DNA of 11,036 nt from Acholeplasmataceae bacterium (GTDB taxonomy: Bacteria; Bacillota_I; Bacilli_A; Acholeplasmatales; Acholeplasmataceae): contig DOYO01000112.1 in assembly GCA_003518475.1 (NCBI GenBank), positions 1 through 11,036 on the forward strand, given 5' to 3'. Below, piece by piece: positions 6,393 to 11,036 of the stretch (positions within the stretch are counted from its first letter, which is position 1; each line of letters opens with the position of its first letter). The position numbers and the translations under genes were made by a program. The notes beneath the pieces were generated by a model. It did not search any database. It was not told the DNA's origin and was given only the letters and a program-made list of their open reading frames with translations.

Positions 6393-7394
6393 CCGTATTG
6401 AAATGTTACCTGTCGAAACACGTACTTTCAAGAGGATTGAGCCTGTTGATGTTGAATGTCTGTTACCTTGATCATCTCCATCAATATCAATATCTCCAGT
6501 ACTCGTCTGTAAATCATATCTGAGATCAGCAAGACTGGTTAAAGTAACAGTAACAGATCCGGTTGAAGAGGATAAATCATAACCAGATCCAGTTGTGAGA
6601 TACACTTTGACTGCACCAGTATCCGTATCCAAATCCACCTGATTGGTGATTTCAGAATTCTTCACTTCTATCGTTCCTGTGTCTGAGGTTGCTGTGAGTG
6701 CAGTGCCAGTCAGTTCATCCACAATGACTGACCCAGTATTTGATTCCAAAATTACGTTGAGTGCAGTGACTGTATCTAAAGAAACTCTTCCTGTATCGGT
6801 ACTGACAAATAAATCATCAGAAACATTGACTCGGTCCAGGTGCACATTGCCAGTATTCAAATCTATATTCAGCATATCGGTATCTAAATCAGATAAATTC
6901 ACATTTCCTGTCGCTGAATTGATATTGACATCTGACATGGAAAGCTCACCATATTCAATCGTGACATTGCCGACATCACTGTTAATATCCAAATCAACAA
7001 CCCAAGCATCAGGTATTTCGATATAAACGGTAATGATATCTGCAGGAACGAATTTGAAGTTGAACCAGTTGAAGACTTCGAGTTCTTTATTCTGATAAAT
7101 CGTTAAGATTCCATTATTTTCTTCAACAATCCAATCGTCCTTCTCATGGACATGATACATCACCAGGAGTTCTGCTGATGCTGTCGGTATGATATTGATA
7201 TTTCTGGTTTCCACATCGATATTGATCGTTGTGATCTCAGCATTTTCAGTATAAGTAATCTGATCTCCATAGGATTCAGCATCATTAAAGAAATCTCTCA
7301 ATCCTATAACGTCCAATCCTCCAAAAAACGCAACGACCGATAAAACAAGTCCGACTACAAAAATCAATAATAATAGTTTAGTTAATGCTTTCAT
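6381..7394 (-). CDS. DUF4097-type beta-repeat protein with N-terminal membrane anchor
   Basis: The protein begins with a basic residue and one hydrophobic segment (about residues 6-27, ending FFGGLD) that should anchor it in the membrane with the rest outside. From about residue 45 it is beta-strand-rich and Asn/Asp/Thr/Ser-rich. From about residue 140 to the end it carries about eleven spaced copies of a (S/D/N)-T-G-x-(V/I)-x-(V/I/L) unit, for example ATGNVNL, DTGRVSL, NTGSVIV, DTGTIEV and STGDIDI. This is the hallmark of DUF4097 proteins, predicted beta-solenoids whose biochemical role is not settled. ATG 7394 is chosen over the GTG at 7403 because AAAGGTG (7407-7401) is 6 nt from it and overlaps the GTG. 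It overlaps the upstream HAAS-type gene by 17 nt and is the last gene of the padR operon. Confidence 0.85.
   Translation of the reverse strand: MKALTKLLLLIFVVGLVLSVVAFFGGLDVIGLRDFFNDAESYGDQITYTENAEITTINIDVETRNINIIPTASAELLVMYHVHEKDDWIVEENNGILTIYQNKELEVFNWFNFKFVPADIITVYIEIPDAWVVDLDINSDVGNVTIEYGELSMSDVNINSATGNVNLSDLDTDMLNIDLNTGNVHLDRVNVSDDLFVSTDTGRVSLDTVTALNVILESNTGSVIVDELTGTALTATSDTGTIEVKNSEITNQVDLDTDTGAVKVYLTTGSGYDLSSSTGSVTVTLTSLADLRYDLQTSTGDIDIDGDDQGNRHSTSTGSILLKVRVSTGNISIRVLD
6393..6980 (-). repeat. Region coding for the T-G-x-V/I repeat array of the DUF4097 protein
   Basis: About eleven protein-level repeats, mostly 17-25 residues apart, each with a T-G turn (V-G in the first) followed by alternating hydrophobic residues. 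At the DNA level this shows as recurring ACCTGT/TCCTGT/CAGTATT-like words, but the copies are too diverged to be recent tandem duplications. Confidence 0.7.
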
Positions 7395-7953
7395 TCTTCT
7401 CACCTTTATTTCTAGCTAATTTGCTGAATATATATAATAGTTTTTTTGTTAAAATCTGAATCCATCTGAACATCCATAATGAAAACAAAATCATCAAGCT
7501 GAATGTCATCAGAAGCATGCCGATCAAGCCCATCACTTCATTGGTCCCTAAATTGGATTGTGATAGATCCGCTAAGAATGCGATTCCACCCACGATACTG
7601 GACAGAATAACAGCTCCGCTCGCAATCATCATCGATACTGCAAAGATCAGTAATGATAAATATAGGACACCAAGCGGAATCAACAATGGTGTTGATAACA
7701 AGACAGCTACAAGCTGCTTCGTGCTCTTAACTGCCTTTTTATATGTATCATTGGTTCTCTTCATGATGACTTCAGGCGTGATTGATTTCGCAATGTCACG
7801 AATATTATAACTTTCCAAAATATCATCAAGCTGTTCCCCTGATGAAAGACGTTCTTGAATCATCTCTTCATAGTAGGAAAGAACATCTTTGACCTCTTCA
7901 TCATAAAATCTTCTCTTCAATTCTCTTTCTAATTCTCTTAACCAGGTTTTCAT
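7378..7953 (-). CDS. HAAS/DUF1700-type membrane protein (PadR-associated)
   Basis: The first 65 residues are a charged, helical domain of the HAAS/DUF1700 kind (LRELERELKRRFYDEEVKDVLSYYEEMIQERLSSGE and IRDIAKSITPE, with the typical D/E-x-x-Y-Y-E-E core and the segment I-R-D-I-A-K). Three hydrophobic segments follow (about 82-104, 105-127 and 139-162), then a basic C-terminal tail, so this is an integral membrane protein. HAAS-domain proteins are known mainly by their pairing with PadR regulators and DUF4097 proteins, as here, and are thought to signal envelope state; no enzymatic activity is expected. ATG 7953 lies 7 nt after the padR stop, with GAGGAAG (7962-7956) overlapping that stop codon. 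It overlaps the next gene by 17 nt. Function is inferred from context. Confidence 0.85.
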   Translation of the reverse strand: MKTWLRELERELKRRFYDEEVKDVLSYYEEMIQERLSSGEQLDDILESYNIRDIAKSITPEVIMKRTNDTYKKAVKSTKQLVAVLLSTPLLIPLGVLYLSLLIFAVSMMIASGAVILSSIVGGIAFLADLSQSNLGTNEVMGLIGMLLMTFSLMILFSLWMFRWIQILTKKLLYIFSKLARNKGEKNESIN

Positions 7954-7960
7954 GGCTTCC

Positions 7961-8263
7961 TCACTTCATTAATATATCGTAAATCTTTCGAATGTCTTCC
8001 CATTCCTCAAGGAACTCATCGATATGCTTCTTGCCTATCGAGGTTATTTGGTAATACTTTCTGTTTCTTCCTTGAAACAGTACATTGTACGTCGAAAGCT
8101 CGTCCGCTTTTTCCAATCTTCTCAAAATCGGATACAATGTCGATTCCGTCATATCGATGTACTGTGTCAAGTCACTAACGATTTTATAACCGTAGGAATC
8201 ACCGCGCATCAGCATGGCCAAAACGAATATTTCCAGAACACCTTTTTTAACTTGCTGTTTCAT
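7961..8263 (-). CDS. PadR family transcriptional regulator
   Basis: A 100-residue winged-helix repressor of the small PadR subfamily, which lacks a long C-terminal dimerisation domain. The diagnostic pieces are KGVLEIFVLAML (helix 1), GDSYGYKIVSDL (11-residue turn and helix 2), ESTLYPILRRLEKADEL (recognition helix) and GRNRKYYQITSIGKKHIDEF (wing). The end is a helix, WEDIRKIYDILMK, that would form the dimer coil. Such proteins repress their own operon by binding a palindrome in the promoter, and often respond to small molecules or a partner protein. Here a palindrome sits in the spacer of its own consensus promoter. ATG 8263 has GAGGTG 4 nt upstream. It is the first gene of an operon with the HAAS-type and DUF4097 genes. 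Effector unknown. Confidence 0.93.
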   Translation of the reverse strand: MKQQVKKGVLEIFVLAMLMRGDSYGYKIVSDLTQYIDMTESTLYPILRRLEKADELSTYNVLFQGRNRKYYQITSIGKKHIDEFLEEWEDIRKIYDILMK

Positions 8264-8293
8264 ATTTCACCTCAATGCTATCTTACGCCTTAT

Positions 8294-8322
8294 ATTATAC
8301 ATTGCATAGTATAAGATGTCAA
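8294..8322 (-). promoter_or_regulatory. Perfect consensus sigma-A promoter of the padR operon
   Basis: On the minus strand: TTGACA at 8322-8317, a 17-nt spacer, TATAAT at 8299-8294. Both hexamers are exact consensus. The likely start site is near 8287, giving a leader of about 24 nt before the padR ATG. Confidence 0.92.
8296..8313. promoter_or_regulatory. Candidate PadR operator inside the padR promoter
   Basis: TATACATTGCATAGTATA is an 18-bp imperfect palindrome (7 of 9 positions match between arms). It fills most of the promoter spacer and runs into the -10. Outer arms of CTTATA and TATAAG, 15 nt apart, are also visible (8289-8315). This position would block RNA polymerase. Assignment to the PadR protein is an inference from position and from family habit. 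Confidence 0.6.
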
Positions 8323-8323
8323 T

Positions 8324-8349
8324 AAAAAAAGTTCATTTTTCAGAACTTT
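8324..8349 (-). terminator. Weak intrinsic terminator of ssb
   Basis: On the minus strand AAAGTTC (8349-8343) pairs with GAACTTT (8334-8328) across an 8-nt loop, followed by a T run reaching 8324. Only two G-C pairs support the stem, so read-through into the padR operon is possible. The stem includes the last ssb codons, and the padR -35 begins 2 nt beyond. Confidence 0.6.
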
Positions 8350-8695
8350 CTTCAGACGTCTTAAATTCACCCTTATTTGGAGACGATAAATAGCTGATTC
8401 TTTCAGCAATCACCTCGAGCATATTGAGCTTTCGATCATCGCTTAAATCATATTTCCAGCTTTGTATCCGTGCCTTGACGGCAACCAAAACCCCCTTGGC
8501 GCAGTAAGATTCAATCGCTGTCGCCAATCCCTCCCAAACAGTCACCTTGATAAAATCCGTATCATAGGTTCCTTCCATGTTTTTGAAGGTGCGTTGTACT
8601 GCAAGCGTGATATCCGCTACCTTTCTTCCATCATCTAAAATCTTTGTTTCCGGATCGTGAGTCAAGCGACCTACTAAAATCAATTGATTAAGCAT
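8333..8695 (-). CDS. ssb: Single-stranded DNA-binding protein, short form
   Basis: An OB-fold SSB of 120 residues. The first 105 residues match the family throughout: MLNQLILVGRLTHDPE, ADITLAVQRTFKN, DTDFIKVTVWEGLA and YCAKGVLVAVKARIQSWKY, then LEVIAERISYL closing the fold. The tail is only about 16 residues (PNKGEFKTSEESSEK region) and ends ESSEK, without the acidic D-D-x-P-F tip that normal SSBs use to recruit replication and repair partners. It is therefore probably an accessory SSB, or one that recruits partners differently, with another copy elsewhere in the genome (inference). ATG 8695 has AAGGAGG 4 nt upstream. It stands alone between terminators rather than in the usual rpsF-ssb-rpsR operon, which also points to a second copy. 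Confidence 0.93.
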   Translation of the reverse strand: MLNQLILVGRLTHDPETKILDDGRKVADITLAVQRTFKNMEGTYDTDFIKVTVWEGLATAIESYCAKGVLVAVKARIQSWKYDLSDDRKLNMLEVIAERISYLSSPNKGEFKTSEESSEK

Positions 8696-8699
8696 GATT

Positions 8700-8716
8700 C
8701 CTCCTTTTTTATTATA
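8700..8716 (-). promoter_or_regulatory. -10 box and strong Shine-Dalgarno site of ssb
   Basis: Minus strand: TATAAT at 8716-8711, then a run of A and AAGGAGG at 8706-8700, 4 nt before the ATG. No convincing -35 is seen 16-18 nt upstream of this -10. Confidence 0.5.
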
Positions 8717-8850
8717 GTATACACATGCGCAGGGGAGATAACATAATTGCCAATTGGTTTTTAGAATGTTAAAACGATTCCGTATTTTTTGATTTTATGA
8801 TGAATGGATAGGTAAGAATGAATGATTTGGTACATTCATCTGAATTGCAT
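8717..8850. other. Intergenic stretch upstream of ssb, no gene seen
   Basis: No coding frame with a credible ribosome-binding site and no tRNA-like fold are visible. It holds the palindrome CCAATTGG (8750-8757) and an inverted repeat ATGAATG / CATTCAT with an 8-nt loop (8818-8839). Neither is followed by a T run, so they do not look like terminators. Confidence 0.5.
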
Positions 8851-8877
8851 AAAAAAAGACCTGAATCAGGCCTTTTT
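8851..8877 (-). terminator. Intrinsic terminator after ymfH
   Basis: On the minus strand GGCCTG (8872-8867) pairs with CAGGTC (8863-8858), one pair being G-U, with a 3-nt loop, A-T pairs extending the base and a run of seven T (8857-8851). The ymfH stop codon (8868-8866) begins in the stem and runs into the loop. Five T follow on the plus strand as well, but no plus-strand gene needs it. Confidence 0.82.
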
Positions 8878-10140
8878 GTGAATCAGTGTCGCAATATATT
8901 TTTTTTCAATCAAACCCAAGGCAAAGAGCACGTCCTGGTAGGTTATATCTTGAAGCAGGTCAACCACTTCAAAGAGCGAGGATCCCATTTGATGGTACTT
9001 CCCGTAAAGATATGCTTTCGTTTCCAGGTTGTTCAAAGCGAAAATGAATTGACCAAGATATACTTTCTTGTAGCGCAGGAATGCGGACTCGGTAAGCTCG
9101 TTTTTCGCAGTTTCCGTCAGAAGCTCGATTAAAACTTTCTTCAATCTTCTCACGTGTTTGCTTTCTGCGTAAATCATGATGTTTTCGGCGTTTTTTTCAT
9201 ACGTGACATTGACAAAGAAACTTTGATTGATGAGTTTATCCTCAAGAAGTTTAGCATAAACCCTTGATGAATTTCCTAACAGGATATTCATCAACATGGA
9301 CATCGCCATCTCTTTTTTGATTTGTTCCTTGCTTGATAACCGCTTCGGAACCAGTTTGACACCAATCATCAGCTTGTCGATTCCGACATTCATTTTTTCA
9401 ATAATGTTTTTTTGAACAAGCTTTTTGGGTTCCTTCGGATATTGGGTTTTTGGTTTTTTATACTTTATTGGATATTTTTGGTCGTAATCTTTAAAGAAAG
9501 CTTTAATCTGATTCAAATCGACCTTGCCGGCAATCACGATCAAGCGGTTGGAAGGATTATAGAAGGTATCATAAATACCTCCGATCACTTCAGGCGTGAC
9601 ATCCATAATCGAATCCAGAGTTCCACCGATATCATAACGGATCGGATGAACATGATACATCATTTCCATCAATTTATTTTGCATCACGACATTGGGATCA
9701 TCCAAATACATTTTCAGTTCTTCGGCGATGATATTTTTTTCTTGATTCACATTGTCAAGCGTGAAAAATGGCGTATCCATCATATCCATCAAATGGGCTA
9801 GGGATTCCATCACATTTTCGGTTGCTACAAACAAATATGAGGTTTGATTGTAAGAGGTCATGGCATTCGCATCCGCACCAAGCATCGAAAACTTTGCAAA
9901 CGCATCGCCATCCGGCATCGCGAATATCTTATGTTCGAAAAAATGTGCAGACCCATATGGGGTGATGATTGTTTCCAAATTCTTCTTATAGTTTAGATCG
10001 AGCGCACCATAAGGGACGCTTAATTCAACATAGGTCGTAAAATAAGGATCGTCTTTAGGAAGGATGTGAACCTGCATGCCATTTTTTAATTTTATTATAT
10101 ATACATTTTCATTGAAGCGATCATATATCTTTTTTATCAT
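8866..10140 (-). CDS. ymfH: M16 family zinc metallopeptidase, YmfH-like
   Basis: The inverted zinc motif HFFEH is intact (His66, Glu69, His70 counting from ATG 10140), with the distal Glu ligand at 140 or 141 in IIAEELKMYLDDPN. Strings typical of the Bacillus YmfH group are GDAFAKFSMLGADANAMTSYNQTSYLF, HPIRYDIGGTLDSI and FYNPSNRLIVIAGKVD. The second half (GNSSRVYAKLLEDKLINQSF) is the inactive M16 half-domain. At 424 residues it is full length and, without a signal peptide, cytoplasmic. It forms a pair with the preceding ymfF-type gene, as in B. subtilis, where some annotation systems link the pair to EF-P modification; the substrate remains uncertain. GGAGG in the end of ymfF is 5 nt before ATG 10140. 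An upstream ATG at 10152 directly abuts the GGAGG and is rejected. The 20-nt overlap with ymfF implies coupled translation. Confidence 0.9.
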   Translation of the reverse strand: MIKKIYDRFNENVYIIKLKNGMQVHILPKDDPYFTTYVELSVPYGALDLNYKKNLETIITPYGSAHFFEHKIFAMPDGDAFAKFSMLGADANAMTSYNQTSYLFVATENVMESLAHLMDMMDTPFFTLDNVNQEKNIIAEELKMYLDDPNVVMQNKLMEMMYHVHPIRYDIGGTLDSIMDVTPEVIGGIYDTFYNPSNRLIVIAGKVDLNQIKAFFKDYDQKYPIKYKKPKTQYPKEPKKLVQKNIIEKMNVGIDKLMIGVKLVPKRLSSKEQIKKEMAMSMLMNILLGNSSRVYAKLLEDKLINQSFFVNVTYEKNAENIMIYAESKHVRRLKKVLIELLTETAKNELTESAFLRYKKVYLGQFIFALNNLETKAYLYGKYHQMGSSLFEVVDLLQDITYQDVLFALGLIEKKYIATLIHKKA

Positions 10141-11036
10141 TTTCGCCTCCATAAAGAATATAAATCGTATCCAAGGTCAGTAAATGCAGTGCTTTATTAA
10201 AATCATCCATGGTGACATTCTTGATTGCTAGAAGTTTTTCTTCAAAGGTTTCATGATGATTCAAGAGATCTCTGATGAATGCTCTTTTCGTCAACACAGA
10301 CTGACTGTCCAGACTGCTTTTGACTTGGTGCGCATAATATGATTTTGCATGCTTGAGCTCATCTTCTGTAATGCCTTGAGCAACCATGACTTGAACAAGC
10401 TTTCTAATGGCTTCGAGCGCGCGGTCTTTTTGTTTCAAGTCGACACCGCTGCTGATGGTTAAAACACCTTTATAATAATCATAACTCGAAGAGACATCGT
10501 AGCATAGTCCTTCTTTTTCTCTGATTTCTTTAAATAATCTGCTTTCCGCATATCCGCCTAAAACCGTATCGATAAGAACCGCAGTATTATAAAGGGAATC
10601 ATTTCTAAAAATAGGAAAATGATAGCCCAGTTTGATAATCGCCTGCTGCATATCTGTTTTTTCTTCGATGATGACCAATGGTCTTGGGTCTCTGAATGTT
10701 GTGGAAAATGGTATGGAAAGTTGTGTCTCTTGAATTAAAATATTTTCTATTTTCTTTAGATCATTATTTTCAATTCTGCCGTTCACAACAAATTTTTTCG
10801 TATTGTTCAAAAATACATTCTTATAATAATCTTGCATCTTTTCCAAGGTTAGTTTCTTCGTATCCTCCAAGGTTCCGCTCATTGGATATCCATAGGCATC
10901 TCCCTTGAAAAAATGTTCGTAGAATTTGGTTTGTGCATAGAGTCTTTTCTTATCAGCGAGAGTTTCCCACTGTTCGATAATCATGCGTTTTTCTTCATTA
11001 AAAATCTCAGGGTTGAATAAAGTATGCTCAAAAAGC
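10121..11036 (-). CDS. ymfF: M16 family peptidase-like protein, YmfF-like (5' part missing)
   Basis: The frame is open through the right edge, so the start lies outside; ATG 10984 is internal, because in-frame codons LFEHTLFNPEIFNEEKR precede it without a stop. About 304 residues are visible of an expected 420-430. Matches to the YmfF group and M16 C-terminal halves are EKRMIIEQWETLADKKRLYAQ, GDAYGYPMSGTLED, and LGGYAESRLFKEIREKEGLCYDVSSSYD, which holds the conserved Arg and Tyr of the non-catalytic half. The N-terminal region that would carry HxxEH is outside the window, so activity cannot be judged. YmfF relatives usually lack the zinc motif and act as the partner of YmfH. It ends with TGA inside the start of ymfH. 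Confidence 0.88.
   Translation of the reverse strand, partial: LFEHTLFNPEIFNEEKRMIIEQWETLADKKRLYAQTKFYEHFFKGDAYGYPMSGTLEDTKKLTLEKMQDYYKNVFLNNTKKFVVNGRIENNDLKKIENILIQETQLSIPFSTTFRDPRPLVIIEEKTDMQQAIIKLGYHFPIFRNDSLYNTAVLIDTVLGGYAESRLFKEIREKEGLCYDVSSSYDYYKGVLTISSGVDLKQKDRALEAIRKLVQVMVAQGITEDELKHAKSYYAHQVKSSLDSQSVLTKRAFIRDLLNHHETFEEKLLAIKNVTMDDFNKALHLLTLDTIYILYGGENDKKDI

Noticed and set aside
6393..6980. Recurring short words suggesting a CRISPR array or DNA tandem repeat
   Set aside because: The periodicity comes from protein repeats in one uninterrupted reading frame; the copies vary in sequence and spacing.
6643..7026. Plus-strand open frame of 127 codons opposite the DUF4097 gene, rich in Ser/Val/Thr
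   Set aside because: It mirrors the repeat codons of the DUF4097 gene on the opposite strand, and no family is recognisable in it.
8818..9132. Plus-strand open frame beginning in the gap before ymfH
   Set aside because: AGG occurs near its ATG, but most of it is antisense to the well-supported ymfH, it crosses the ymfH terminator and its product resembles nothing recognisable.
10121..10984. ATG 10984 as the start of the ymfF-type gene
   Set aside because: The same frame stays open to the right edge with M16-like residues, and the protein would lack its N-terminal third.

Overview
The window is an AT-rich, tightly packed stretch of chromosome with low-GC Gram-positive character (Bacillota or the Mollicutes/Tenericutes branch such as Acholeplasma- or Izemoplasma-like lineages; this placement is an inference). 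Shine-Dalgarno sites are strong (AAGGAGG, AAAGGAG). UGA is a normal stop here: it ends thyA, padR, ssb, ymfH and ymfF, and Trp is encoded by UGG, so this is not a Mycoplasma/Spiroplasma-type code. All genes but one lie on the minus strand and no stretch over 300 bases lacks a gene.

Reading left to right: (1) positions 1-2108, a minus-strand pair, pyrimidine-nucleoside phosphorylase (pdp) followed by an alkaline-phosphatase-superfamily phosphodiesterase that runs off the left edge; (2) a short divergent control region (about 2109-2190) with a perfect 8-bp inverted repeat on the -10 box; (3) the only plus-strand gene, a histidine phosphatase, meeting the next operon at a bidirectional terminator (2747-2770); (4) 2769-6284, a minus-strand operon transcribed pepV, thyA, folA, plsC (M20 dipeptidase, thymidylate synthase, dihydrofolate reductase, lysophosphatidate acyltransferase), with the last three genes overlapping end to start; (5) 6364-8322, a self-contained regulatory operon padR, HAAS/DUF1700-type membrane protein, DUF4097 repeat protein, with a perfect consensus promoter, a palindrome in its spacer and its own terminator; (6) ssb as a single-gene unit (8324-8716); (7) two overlapping M16-type peptidase genes, ymfH and ymfF, the latter cut by the right edge.

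Functionally this is mainly housekeeping. ThyA makes dTMP and dihydrofolate, FolA recycles the dihydrofolate, Pdp salvages pyrimidine nucleosides, PlsC makes phosphatidate and PepV trims dipeptides. The accessory-looking part is the PadR/HAAS/DUF4097 module, a common Gram-positive arrangement thought to link an autoregulated repressor to envelope proteins. I see no mobile elements, CRISPR arrays, tRNA or rRNA genes, or prophage.

I do not see a clearly novel system. The points most worth checking are a dihydrofolate reductase with altered NADPH-phosphate and glutamate-contact positions, the padR promoter/operator, the inverted repeat between pdp and the phosphatase gene, an SSB without the usual acidic tip, and a repeated arrangement in which -10 boxes sit almost directly on the Shine-Dalgarno site.
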